Assembly: GCF_002379085.1 (NCBI RefSeq)
Contig: NZ_NBZW01000019.1
Location: forward strand, 27,699-91,698
Origin: Polaromonas sp. AET17H-212
Lineage (GTDB): Bacteria; Pseudomonadota; Gammaproteobacteria; Burkholderiales; Burkholderiaceae_C
Direction of reading: 5' to 3'
Length of the DNA: 64,000 nt
Below are positions 55,571 through 63,945 of the stretch, in pieces (positions within the stretch are counted from its first letter, which is position 1; each line of letters starts with the position of its first letter). The position numbers and the translations under genes were made by a program. The notes beneath the pieces are model-generated. The model saw nothing but the letters and a program-made list of their open reading frames with translations. It ran no database searches and was not told the origin of the DNA.

Positions 55571-56823
55571 CCGGCCACCGTCCCGGGCGCCGGCGCCAGC
55601 GCCGTGCGCCGCACCCGCCGCACATTGAAGGCGCTGGCAATCAGCACACCCTGCATCAGCGCCAGGCCCAGCAACACGCCGCGGAACTGCCCGTGGTCCA
55701 TCATCACGCCGAAGATCAGCGGCGAGATCGCCTGACCGATGTCCAGGCCGGCGTAGACCACGCCGTAAACGCGGCCCGAGGCATTGTCGGGCGTCGAACG
55801 TTTGACCAGCAGGTCGCGCGACGGCCCGGCGATGCCCGACGCAAACCCCATGACCCCAAACAGCACGGGCACCATCCACGCCGGAAAACTGCCCAGGGCC
55901 AGCAACAGCGCCACCACTGCCGCCAGCCCGAAGCCGGCGCCCACGACGCGCTCGCAGCGCGCCGGGTCCGACGCGAGGAAACCGCCCAGCACCATGCCGC
56001 CCGCGCTGCACACCATGTAAATCGTCAGGCACATGGCCACCAGGCCCAGCGGCACCTTGTGCAGCTGCCGCGCGGCCTCGGGCGCGAAGGCCTGCACCAC
56101 GCTGAGCACGATGGCGTAGCAGAAGAAAAAGGCGAAACACATCCACACCGCCGGGATCTTCAGGAAGCCCAGCGAGCTGTCGGCCGCCGGCGCGCCCTGG
56201 ACCGGCGGGACGATTTTGATCGTCAGCTTGTCACGGTGCAGCACCAGCACGGCCAGCACGGCAAAAGCCAGCACGCCGGCGGCCGCCAGCGCCACCCGCC
56301 ATGAGTACGCAAACGTCAGCGTCACCACCAGGGCCGGCGCCAGCGCCCAGCCCAGGCTGCCGGTGATGCCGTGCACGCTGTAGGCATGGCCCAGGCGCGG
56401 CGCGCTGACCTTGCGGTTGATCAGCGTGTAGTCCACCGGATGGAACACCCCGTTGCCGATACCGGCCAGCACGGCAAAGGCAGCCATCATCCAGTAGCTG
56501 GTGCTGACGGCATAACCCAAGGCCGCCAGCCCCAGCAGACTCAGGCCGGCAAACAGGATGGGCCGGGGCCCGAAGCGGTCCACCACAAAACCCGACAGCG
56601 CCTGCACCGCGCACGAGACGACAAAAAAGATCGTCATCAGGAAACCCAGCTCCGCGTAGCTCACGCTGAATTCTTCCTTCAGCCACGGGAACAGCGGCGC
56701 CAGCAGCAGTTGGCTGAAATGGCTGATCATGTGCGCCAGCCCGACCAGGCCGATGACCCCGGCATCCTGGCGCAGGCTGACGGCATGCAAGGGCGGCGTG
56801 GGGGCGGTGCTTGTGATGCTCAT
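55567..56823 (-). CDS. MFS family transporter
   Basis: 418 aa, twelve TM helices. The N-half MFS loop motif appears as GFVVDRFGPRPILFAG. Early residues GLVGLAHMISHFSQLLLAPLFPWLKEEFSVSYAELGFLMT resemble fosmidomycin-resistance/organic-anion carriers. Divergent from an AraC regulator with 74 nt between starts, which probably controls it. Confidence 0.88.
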   Translation of the reverse strand: MSITSTAPTPPLHAVSLRQDAGVIGLVGLAHMISHFSQLLLAPLFPWLKEEFSVSYAELGFLMTIFFVVSCAVQALSGFVVDRFGPRPILFAGLSLLGLAALGYAVSTSYWMMAAFAVLAGIGNGVFHPVDYTLINRKVSAPRLGHAYSVHGITGSLGWALAPALVVTLTFAYSWRVALAAAGVLAFAVLAVLVLHRDKLTIKIVPPVQGAPAADSSLGFLKIPAVWMCFAFFFCYAIVLSVVQAFAPEAARQLHKVPLGLVAMCLTIYMVCSAGGMVLGGFLASDPARCERVVGAGFGLAAVVALLLALGSFPAWMVPVLFGVMGFASGIAGPSRDLLVKRSTPDNASGRVYGVVYAGLDIGQAISPLIFGVMMDHGQFRGVLLGLALMQGVLIASAFNVRRVRRTALAPAPGTVAG

Positions 56824-56897
56824 GCGGCTATCGTAATATCCGGGCTGGATTCCTGAATGCGACAGAAAGACATCATTTAGCGAATTTCAGCCAAAGC

Positions 56898-57737
56898 ATG
56901 CGACGCCGTCCCACCCAGCCCCAAAACAGCACCGTCCTGGTCTCCGCGGACGGCATCGGCGCCTTCGTCCCGAGCCGCCAACGGCCGGTGCGGGTGCGCA
57001 CCCGCAACATGCCGGCCGACACCCACTTCGAGCCGCACCGCCATGCCTGGGCGCAGCTGGCTTATTGCGCCACCGGCATCGTGCAGGTGACCGCGTCCAC
57101 GCCCGAGGAAGTGACCTACATCGTGCCGCCCTCGCGCGCAGTCTGGATCGCACCGGGCGCGCTGCACACCATCAATGTGCTGGAGGCCGCCGAGTTCCGC
57201 ACCCTGTACATCGACGCCAGCGCCAGGCCCGCGGGCTGGGACAGCTGCCGCGTGCTGGTGGTGTCGCCACTGCTGCGCGAAGTCATCCATGCACTGGACA
57301 GCCCGCGAGAAACCCTGAGCGTGGCGCGTGAACAGCGGCTGGCCGGCCTCGTGCTCGACGAACTCACACGTGCCGACACCCAGGCGCTGGGTGTGCCCAT
57401 GCCGAACGCGCAAACCGGCGACAAACGCCTGCGCGCCCTGTGCGAAGCGGTACTGCGCGCGCCGTCGGAGCGTGCCACCCTGGCCGGATGGGCCGCCGAC
57501 ATGGGCGCCAGCGAACGCACCATGGCACGGCTGTTCCGCGAAGAACTGGGCACCAGCTACCAGCAGTGGCGCCAGCAGGCCATCCTTGCACATGCGCTCC
57601 CCCTGCTGGCGCGGGGCACGCCCGTCAGCCAGGTGGCTGCCGCCAGCGGCTACGCCAGCGACAGCGCGTTTTCTGCCATGTTCAAGGCCGCCATGGGCCA
57701 GTCGCCAAGCCATTTTCAGAATAAAAATGGGCTCTAG
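56898..57737 (+). CDS. AraC family transcriptional regulator
   Basis: 279 aa. N-terminal cupin (HFEPHRHAWAQLAYCATGIVQV, residues ~37-95), C-terminal double HTH (TLAGWAADMGASERTMARLFREELGTSYQQWRQQAIL and VSQVAAASGYASDSAFSAMFKAAMGQSPSHF). The last codons (NKNGL) and the TAG stop come from a dispersed repeat (57720-57777). Likely regulates the divergent MFS gene. Confidence 0.9.
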   Translation: MRRRPTQPQNSTVLVSADGIGAFVPSRQRPVRVRTRNMPADTHFEPHRHAWAQLAYCATGIVQVTASTPEEVTYIVPPSRAVWIAPGALHTINVLEAAEFRTLYIDASARPAGWDSCRVLVVSPLLREVIHALDSPRETLSVAREQRLAGLVLDELTRADTQALGVPMPNAQTGDKRLRALCEAVLRAPSERATLAGWAADMGASERTMARLFREELGTSYQQWRQQAILAHALPLLARGTPVSQVAAASGYASDSAFSAMFKAAMGQSPSHFQNKNGL

Positions 57738-57777
57738 CCCTTTTATTACATGCGCCAACAGCTATTGATTCAATAGC
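57720..57777 (-). repeat. dispersed short repeat, copy A (supplies araC stop codon)
   Basis: On the minus strand GCTATTGAATCAATAGCTG, GGCGCATGT, then GGGCTAGAGCCC and a TTTTTATT tail. This is the most regular copy; the GGGCTAGAGCCC part is itself palindromic. It overlaps the araC 3' end. Confidence 0.75.
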
Positions 57778-57810
57778 ACGCCAGGCCTGAGCTGGTCACG
57801 TGCCGCACCC

Positions 57811-57824
57811 TTGACCTGCATCAA
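57811..57824. promoter_or_regulatory. FNR-type box upstream of NarI-like/HdrD-like pair
   Basis: TTGACCTGCATCAA: one mismatch to the FNR consensus TTGAT-N4-ATCAA, 62 nt before the ATG at 57886. It suggests oxygen-limited expression by a genuine FNR elsewhere, or by the local Crp/Fnr protein. Confidence 0.55.
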
Positions 57825-57885
57825 GTCAGTGCGGCAACCAGGGCGCTAGCCTGAGCCTTTTCACTGAATGCGGAGGCAGCACACC

Positions 57886-58566
57886 ATGGATTTGCTCGAC
57901 TGGGCGCGCGGCCCCCTGCTCGCGGTCGCCATCGCGGTTTTTGGGGTCGGCGTGGCATGGCGGCTTGTTTCGCTGTGGCGCCTGCCAGCGCCCGCAGGCC
58001 GGCCCGCACCGGCGCGCGAGGCTTTCGGTACCACCGACGCACTCAAGGCCAGCCTTTTCCGCATGGCGCCGCACCGCGGCTTTCATCCCAGCGCCACGCT
58101 GGTGACGGTCAACCCCTACGTCTTTCACATCGGCCTGGCCCTGGTCTTCTTCGGCTACGCGCCGCACATCGCCTTCATCCGCCGCCTGACCGGCCTGGGC
58201 TGGCCGGCCCTGCCCGACATGGTGATGTACATCGCCGCGGCGGCCACCCTCGTGTCGCTGCTCATCGCCCTGCTGTTCCGGCTCACCGACCCGGTGCTCA
58301 GGAAAATATCCCGCGCCGACGACATGCTGACCTGGGCGCTGACCATGCTGCCGCTGATCACCGGCATGGCCGTCGTGGGTGAACCCTCGTCGGCCCTGCT
58401 GGCGCAAGCCAGCCCGCTGTACCGCGGCCCGTTGGCCGTGCACCTGCTGAGCCTGGAGTTGTTGCTGATGTGGTTCCCCTTCGGCAAGCTGATGCACGCC
58501 TTTCTGGTGCTGCCCAACCGCATGCAGCTGGCCCGCTTTCTCGGCCGCCGCGGAGTACGCACATGA
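57886..58566 (+). CDS. NarI-like (nitrate reductase gamma-type) membrane subunit
   Basis: 226 aa from ATG 57886, preferred over ATG 57868 because GGAGG lies 9 nt upstream. Five to six TM helices with His residues in NPYVFHIGLALVFFGYAPHIAF and HLLSLELLLMWFPFGKLMHAF, spaced like heme-b ligands of NarI/DsrM. Probably passes electrons between the quinone pool and the Fe-S protein encoded next; the genes overlap by 4 nt. Confidence 0.8.
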   Translation: MDLLDWARGPLLAVAIAVFGVGVAWRLVSLWRLPAPAGRPAPAREAFGTTDALKASLFRMAPHRGFHPSATLVTVNPYVFHIGLALVFFGYAPHIAFIRRLTGLGWPALPDMVMYIAAAATLVSLLIALLFRLTDPVLRKISRADDMLTWALTMLPLITGMAVVGEPSSALLAQASPLYRGPLAVHLLSLELLLMWFPFGKLMHAFLVLPNRMQLARFLGRRGVRT

Positions 58567-59906
58567 TCGACATGGCCGTTTTCAAACAATTCCAGGAGGC
58601 GATCCGCCACTTGGGCGAGATGGCGCAGCCGGAACCCCTCACCGACGCCGCCCGGCTGTCGCGGGCCAAGGCCGTGATGCACCGCAAAACCGACCGTGCG
58701 CTGGCCATGGACCTGGAGTCCTGCGTCAACTGCGGTTACTGCTCCGAGGCCTGCCATTTCTACCAGAGCACCCAGGACCCGAAGTACACGCCGACCCGCA
58801 AGCTCGACCTGCTGCGGCGCGTGCACATGCGCGAGACCTCGGCGTTTGCGCCCCTGCATCGCCTGTTCAAGCCCGACATCACGGTCGCCGACCTGCAGGA
58901 ATGGCAGGAGCTGGTGTACGACTCGTGCACCGAATGCGGCCGCTGCAGCATGGTCTGCCCCATGGGCATCAACATCGCGCGCGGCGTCAACGTCATGCGC
59001 GAGGCGCTGTCCGAAGCCGGCCTGGTGCCGCTGGAACTGATGGCGGTGGCTCAGGAGCAGGCCGGGCGCGGCACGGTGTTCGGCGTCGGCCCTGCCGAAC
59101 TCGCCAAAACCGTGGAAGCCCTGCGCGCGCAAGGCATCACCATTCCGCTGGACGAACCCGCCGCCGACGTGATGCTGGTCACCACGGTTATCGACGTGCT
59201 GCTGTACCAGGACGCGCTGGCGGCCACGGCGCGCATCCTCAACCACCTGGGCCTGCGCTGGACGCTGCGCAGCGGCGGCTTCGAGGCGGCCAACTTCGGC
59301 CTGCTGTCGGGCAACGAAGCCCTGCAGAAGGCGGCCAGCGAGCGGCTGATCGCCGAGGCGCTGGCCGTGGGCGCGCACACCGTCATCCTGCCCGAGTGCG
59401 GCCACGCCTACCCGGCGCTGCGCTGGGAAGCCCGGCTGCCCGGCGGCGAACCGCTGCCCTTCGAGGTGCTGGCCGCCTCGGAGTTTGTCGGCCGCGAGAT
59501 CGAGAGCGGACGGCTGGAGGTGCGTTCAGGCGACACCCGGCAGGTCGTCACCTACCACGATGCCTGCAAGCTGGCACGGCACGGCGGCGTGATCGATGAG
59601 CCGCGTGCGGCGATCGCGGCCCTGGGGGTGGAATTCAGGGAAACCTCCCCCACGGCAGAACTCAACTGGTGCTGCGGCGGCGGTGCCGGCGCCTTCCTGA
59701 TCAACCGCGCCGCGCCACTGCGGCACAAGGCCTGGGAGATCAAGCGCCAGCAGATCGACGCCACCGGCGCCGACGCGGTGGTGGTGTCCTGCGCGAGCTG
59801 CCGTCTCAACTTCATGGAAGGCGCAGAGGTTGACCAGTGGTCCACACGCATCGTCAGCCTGGTCGAACTGGTGGCCGACCACCTGCCCGGCGACACGGCG
59901 CACTGA
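58563..59906 (+). CDS. HdrD/DsrK-like iron-sulfur protein with CCG domains
   Basis: 447 aa from ATG 58563 (ATGA overlap). Two ferredoxin-type [4Fe-4S] motifs: C54, C57, C60, C64 (CVNCGYCSEACH, Pro replaced by His) and C122, C125, C128, C132. C-terminal heterodisulfide-reductase cysteine-rich motifs: LPECGHAYP, TYHDACKLAR, WCCGGGAGAF and VSCASCRLNFMEG. With the NarI-like subunit it resembles the DsrMK/HdrED module of quinone-linked disulfide or (S)-lactate-type redox enzymes. Electron partner unknown. Confidence 0.85.
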   Translation: MIDMAVFKQFQEAIRHLGEMAQPEPLTDAARLSRAKAVMHRKTDRALAMDLESCVNCGYCSEACHFYQSTQDPKYTPTRKLDLLRRVHMRETSAFAPLHRLFKPDITVADLQEWQELVYDSCTECGRCSMVCPMGINIARGVNVMREALSEAGLVPLELMAVAQEQAGRGTVFGVGPAELAKTVEALRAQGITIPLDEPAADVMLVTTVIDVLLYQDALAATARILNHLGLRWTLRSGGFEAANFGLLSGNEALQKAASERLIAEALAVGAHTVILPECGHAYPALRWEARLPGGEPLPFEVLAASEFVGREIESGRLEVRSGDTRQVVTYHDACKLARHGGVIDEPRAAIAALGVEFRETSPTAELNWCCGGGAGAFLINRAAPLRHKAWEIKRQQIDATGADAVVVSCASCRLNFMEGAEVDQWSTRIVSLVELVADHLPGDTAH

Positions 59907-60019
59907 GTGGCCATTTGCGGACCATGCAGGCCATCCATCCACGCAGACAGACCGGATCGCTCCAGCCTTGAAGCAGCCCTGCGGCGCGCCTGGCAAGGGT
60001 AACCCGCTACCATGGGCCG

Positions 60020-60913
60020 ATGAACTCTGTCCACACTTTGGTAAAAACACGTGAAACATGGCGCAGCGCCGCAACGGGTCTGGCGCTGGCCCTGCTGGCC
60101 GCCACCGGGCAGGTGCACGCCCAGGCGGACAGCGCCAGTCACCCGGGCCTGCTGCGCGACATCAACGCGCTGCGGCAGCAAGGCTGCGCAGGGCAGCCCG
60201 GCAAGGCTGCACCCCTGCGCGAGAACGCCGCCCTGTCGGCCGCCGCCGCCCGCCTGTCCGGTGGTGACAGGCTGGAAGAGGCACTGAAAACTGCCGGTTA
60301 CCGCGCGGTGAGCGGGGCGCAGATCGTGCTGCGCGGCCCGGGTCACGCCACCCAGTTGACGGGGGCCGGCCTGGGCAAGTCCTGCAGCCTGATCACCCAG
60401 CCCAATCTGACCGAAGCCGGCTTTCACCAGCAGGCCGCCCAAACCTGGATCGTCGTCGCCGCACCCTTCTCAGCCCCCGACGCTGCGCAGGCCGATGACG
60501 TGCGCTCGCGTGTGCTGGCCCTGGTCAACGAAGCCCGCGCCCGCCCACGCCGCTGCGGTACCGAGTTTTTCGCCGCGACGCGCCCGCTACGTTTCAGCGC
60601 CAAACTGCAGGCCGCCGCCGCTGTCCACGCCGCCGACATGGCACGCAACAACTACTTCGACCATGTCGGCCGCGATGGCAAACATGTGGCAGACCGCGCC
60701 AGCAACAGCGGCTACAACTGGCGCCGCATTGGCGAAAACATCGCCGCCGGCCAGACCCAGGCCGAAGCCGCCATGCGCAACTGGCTCGACAGCCCCGAGC
60801 ATTGCGCCAATGTGATGTCGCCGGACTACACCGAGATGGGGAGCGCCTTTGCAGTGAACAACAGCAGCCGCGCGGGCATCTACTGGGTACAGGTGTTCGG
60901 GTCGACCAGGTAA
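60020..60913 (+). CDS. exported CAP-domain (SCP/PR1-like) protein
   Basis: 297 aa. Signal peptide ends near VHAQA (~36). Residues ~165-295 are a full CAP domain: VLALVNEARA, HAADMARNNYFDHVGRDGKHVADRASNSGYNWRRIGENIAAGQ, NWLDSPEHCANVMSPDYTEMGSAF. Residues ~42-150 look like a degraded second copy (LLRDINALRQQGC..., LSAAAARLSGG) with the catalytic-site histidines lost. Periplasmic or secreted; function unknown. Confidence 0.87.
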   Translation: MNSVHTLVKTRETWRSAATGLALALLAATGQVHAQADSASHPGLLRDINALRQQGCAGQPGKAAPLRENAALSAAAARLSGGDRLEEALKTAGYRAVSGAQIVLRGPGHATQLTGAGLGKSCSLITQPNLTEAGFHQQAAQTWIVVAAPFSAPDAAQADDVRSRVLALVNEARARPRRCGTEFFAATRPLRFSAKLQAAAAVHAADMARNNYFDHVGRDGKHVADRASNSGYNWRRIGENIAAGQTQAEAAMRNWLDSPEHCANVMSPDYTEMGSAFAVNNSSRAGIYWVQVFGSTR

Positions 60914-60957
60914 CGGACGGCCGCGCGACTGGGCCGCTCGTCCGGCTTTGCGAACCC

Positions 60958-61010
60958 AAAGCGCCACCAGCCCTTATCCAGAAAGCGTTTATAGCTATCA
61001 AATAAAGAGC
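60958..61010 (-). repeat. dispersed short repeat, copy D (at DUF2784 gene stop)
   Basis: Minus strand GCTCTTTATTTGATAGCTAT, CGCTTT, then ATAAGGGCTGGTGGCGC. It begins exactly at the stop codon (TAG) of the minus-strand gene at 61010. Confidence 0.65.
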
Positions 61011-61447
61011 TAGCGTCCGCTGCTGCTGCTTTCCGGTTTGTCACCCCGCCTTCGGGGTTCCGGTGGAAAGCGAACCCATGCCGCCGCAACCAGCAGACCG
61101 AACAGCGAGTAGCCGACGGCGAACACCCACCACGGCGCCTCGTAGTACAGCACGCGCTGCAACCAGTGTTCGATGAAGCCGCCGCCGTAGCCGGCCATAC
61201 CGGCCCGGGCACGCAGCCACATCTCCAGCGCGGTCAGCGGGCACACCATGCCCAGCCAGGTTTCGGCCACCACGACCCCGATCGCCGCCAGATGCGCCAG
61301 CCGGAACCAGAGGGCATTGACCCAGCGCCAGCCGCGCAGGTTGCCGGCAATCACCAGCAGCAGGCCGCCCACCACAAAGGCCACGACGGCGACATGCAGC
61401 GTGAGCACGATGTCGGCGAGCAAGAGGTAGGGCATATCGGCGCGCAT
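61010..61447 (-). CDS. DUF2784 family membrane protein
   Basis: 145 aa from ATG 61447 (61435 is an equally possible start; neither has a clear RBS). Four TM helices; ADIVLTLHVAVVAFVVGGLLLVIAGNLRGWRWVNALWFRLAHLAAIGVVVAETWLGMVCPLTALEMWLR is the DUF2784 core with a TWLG-x-x-CPLT motif. Function unknown. Just downstream of the thioesterase gene. Confidence 0.82.
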   Translation of the reverse strand: MRADMPYLLLADIVLTLHVAVVAFVVGGLLLVIAGNLRGWRWVNALWFRLAHLAAIGVVVAETWLGMVCPLTALEMWLRARAGMAGYGGGFIEHWLQRVLYYEAPWWVFAVGYSLFGLLVAAAWVRFPPEPRRRGDKPESSSSGR

Positions 61448-61463
61448 TGGGCAACTCAACCAC

Positions 61464-61862
61464 TCAGGCCGGCTGATCCATCCCCAGCGCCACAAACTCG
61501 CCCTCGAGGCGCCCCGCCACCGCGCCCGCAAAATGCAGCACCGACACCACCGTGATGCGCGCCTTGCCCTTGCGCCGGAACATGCGCACAAATTGATGCC
61601 AGGCCTCAGCGTCCGGCGCGGCGGCCGTCGCGGTGAAGCGGCCCACGATGGGCTGCTCATACGACATGGTGTTGCGCTGGATCACCAGGCGGCTGGCCAG
61701 GCCTTCGGCACTCAGGCGCGTGTGCAGCAGCGACCAGGCGGCCAGGATGGCGACGGCCGACGCACTGCCGCCGAACACGGTGTCGCGGTGGTTGATGTTG
61801 GGCGCCAGCGGTGCGCTGAGCACGACCTCGTCGGGCGCGGCCTGCACCACGCTGACCTGCAT
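61464..61862 (-). CDS. YiiD C-terminal-type thioesterase family protein, start disrupted
   Basis: 132 aa as read from the first in-frame ATG (61862). Hot-dog fold of the YiiD_C type: LAPNINHRDTVFGGSASAVAILAAWSLLH and the later SYEQPIVGRF, FRRKGKARITVVSVLHFAG. Upstream codons continue the protein (RELETYLHAHIPLSRA) but meet no start codon. An ATG at 61920 with AAAGGG before it would give an in-frame start only if the run of seven C (minus strand; 61910-61916) had six. This is a probable indel in sequence or a real frameshift. Length otherwise typical (~150 aa). Confidence 0.75.
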   Translation of the reverse strand: MQVSVVQAAPDEVVLSAPLAPNINHRDTVFGGSASAVAILAAWSLLHTRLSAEGLASRLVIQRNTMSYEQPIVGRFTATAAAPDAEAWHQFVRMFRRKGKARITVVSVLHFAGAVAGRLEGEFVALGMDQPA

Positions 61863-61990
61863 GGCCCGGGACAGCGGAATGTGCGCATGGAGATAGGTTT
61901 CAAGTTCGCGGGGGGGACATGGTGCCCTTTCAGGTGTCTGCCAGAAGCAAAGCGTAGCAGCCCGTGGACAGCCTCGTCCGGTGACTGGGC

Positions 61991-63145
61991 TTACCCGGCG
62001 TTGCGCACCGGCATCACATGCACCAGCGCCAGGTCGAGCCGCACACAGACGCGTTGTCCGGGGGCCAGCGGCGCCGCTTGCGGTCCGGACAAGGTGAGCC
62101 GCAGCAAGGCGCCGGGGGCCGGCTCCAGCAGCAGCGTCACCAGGGTGATTTCCCCCAGGTGGCGCAGCTCGGCCACGGTGGCGCAGAAGTCGCCGGGCGC
62201 CTGCGACGGGGCGTCGAGCAGGTGAATGCCCTCGCCGTGAATCACCCAGCTCACGGCCTGGCCCGGCTCCAGGCGGCCCTTGTCGCGCACGCGCAGCACG
62301 GTGGGGCGGCCATCGCCACCCGCACCCGCCGGTGTGCCATCGGTCCAGCGCAGCAGGCCCCAGCCCGCCTCGCCCGATGTCTCGTCAGCACCCAGCCATA
62401 CGCCGTGAAAGCGGTTCTGGATGCCCACCAGGTCGGCCACCCGCGCGTTGCGCGGCGCGCGGTGGATGCTGGCCGGCGCGCCCTGCTGCAACACGCGCCC
62501 GGCGTCCATCACCACCAGCTGGTCGCACAGCAGGCGTGCCTCGTTGAGGTCGTGCGTGACCAGCACGATGGGGATGTCCAGCTCGCGCCGCAGCTCGGCC
62601 AGCAAGGCATACAGGCCGTGGCGGCTCATCTGGTCGACCGCGGAAAATGGCTCGTCGAGCAGCAGCAGCGCCGGCTCGCGCGCCAGCGCCCGCGCCACCG
62701 CCACACGCTGCTGCTCGCCGCCCGACAGGTGCGCGGGCCGGCGCGCCTGCTGGCCGGGCGTCAGGCGCACATGGTCGAGCCAGTGGCGCGCCCGCTCGCG
62801 GCGCTGCTCGCGCGGCAGGTGCAGCAGCGCCAGCGCCACGTTGTCCAGGGCGCTCAGGTGCGGCATCAGCGCGTAGTTCTGGAACACCAGGCCGACATGG
62901 CGTTGTTGCGGCGGCACAAACACGCCGCCGGCCGTATCGCACCAGACCTGTTCGCCCACCAGCACACGCCCCTGCGCCGGACGCATGAGTCCGGCCATGA
63001 TGCGCAGCATGGAGGTTTTTCCGGCACCCGACGGCCCCACCAGGGCCAGCATCTCGCCCGGCGCGCAGCGAAACTGCGCCGACAGGGCCATGGGCTGGGC
63101 CTGCTCCACCTCGACCACCAGCGCCCTGCTTGCCGGTGCGCTCAT
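61991..63145 (-). CDS. modC: molybdate ABC transporter ATP-binding protein
   Basis: 384 aa. ABC ATPase: Walker A GPSGAGKT (~37-44), LVFQNYALMPHLSALDNV, signature LSGGEQQR (~140-147), Walker B LLLLDEPFSAVD, then a ~130 aa C-terminal TOBE/MOP-like domain (GDFCATVAELRHLGEITLVTLLLEP). Overlaps modB by 4 nt. Molybdate supply fits the formate dehydrogenase in this window, but the family also includes sulfate carriers. Confidence 0.9.
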   Translation of the reverse strand: MSAPASRALVVEVEQAQPMALSAQFRCAPGEMLALVGPSGAGKTSMLRIMAGLMRPAQGRVLVGEQVWCDTAGGVFVPPQQRHVGLVFQNYALMPHLSALDNVALALLHLPREQRRERARHWLDHVRLTPGQQARRPAHLSGGEQQRVAVARALAREPALLLLDEPFSAVDQMSRHGLYALLAELRRELDIPIVLVTHDLNEARLLCDQLVVMDAGRVLQQGAPASIHRAPRNARVADLVGIQNRFHGVWLGADETSGEAGWGLLRWTDGTPAGAGGDGRPTVLRVRDKGRLEPGQAVSWVIHGEGIHLLDAPSQAPGDFCATVAELRHLGEITLVTLLLEPAPGALLRLTLSGPQAAPLAPGQRVCVRLDLALVHVMPVRNAG

Positions 63146-63807
63146 GGACGACGCACCAGCCGGGCCGACGCGACAAAGGAAAAACCGACCGCCAGCAGCG
63201 ACAGCAGCAGCAAGGCCAGCGACATCTGGTTGGCCGCCGCCAGGTTGAAACCCTGCACCTGGTCGTAGATGGCAATGGCGATGGTGCGGGTTTCACCCGG
63301 GATGCTGCCGCCCACCATCAGCACCACGCCGAACTCGCCCAGCGTGTGCACAAAGGTCAGCACCATGGCCGACAACACGCCGGGCCAGACCAGCGGCAGC
63401 TCCACCCGGCGAAAGGTCTGCCAGCCGCCCAGGCCACTGACGGCGGCGGCTTCGGCCAGATTGCGGGGCACGGCCTCAAACGCGCGCTGCACCGGCTGCA
63501 CCATGAAGGGAATGTTGAACACGAGCGAGGCGATCAGCAGGCCCAGGAAGTTGAAGGTCAGCTCGATCCCCAGCCACTGCCGCGCCCACTGCCCGATGGG
63601 CGAGCCGCCGCCCAGCGACACCAGCAGGTAATACCCGAGCACGGTGGGCGGCAGCACCAGCGGCAACACCACCACGGCTTCGACCCAGGCCTTGCCGCGA
63701 AAGCCGGTGTAGGCCAGCCAGCGGCCGGTCAGCACCCCGGCGGGCAGCAGGATCACCAGCGTGACGGCGGCCAGCTTGAGCGAGAGAAAAAGGGCGGACC
63801 AGTCCAT
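63142..63807 (-). CDS. modB: molybdate ABC transporter permease
   Basis: 221 aa with five to six TM helices. ModB signatures: PLVLPPTVLGYYLLVSLGGGSPIG, the EAA-like loop AFEAVPRNLAEAAAVSGLGGWQTFRRVELPLVWPGVL, and HTLGEFGVVLMVGGSIPGETRTIAIAIYDQVQGF. The expected modA receptor gene should lie to the right but is not seen before the window ends. Confidence 0.93.
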   Translation of the reverse strand: MDWSALFLSLKLAAVTLVILLPAGVLTGRWLAYTGFRGKAWVEAVVVLPLVLPPTVLGYYLLVSLGGGSPIGQWARQWLGIELTFNFLGLLIASLVFNIPFMVQPVQRAFEAVPRNLAEAAAVSGLGGWQTFRRVELPLVWPGVLSAMVLTFVHTLGEFGVVLMVGGSIPGETRTIAIAIYDQVQGFNLAAANQMSLALLLLSLLAVGFSFVASARLVRRP

Positions 63808-63846
63808 GTCGGCTTAGGGCCTGTTCACACTATTTATACAAGTGCG

Positions 63847-63945
63847 AACGCGGTTAAAACAGCGCCAATCTAGGCGCGCGACGACGCTCAGCCTGGGCGG
63901 CTGAGTTAGGAGTGCAACAACGAGTGGCGCTGTTTTAACCACGTT
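63847..63945. repeat. 99 bp inverted repeat near right edge
   Basis: Arms 63847-63869 and 63923-63945 are complementary at 21 of 23 positions (core GTTAAAACAGCGCCA / TGGCGCTGTTTTAAC). The spacer holds a second perfect hairpin CTCAGCC-TGGGC-GGCTGAG. It looks like a structured extragenic repeat or MITE upstream of modB. Confidence 0.75.
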
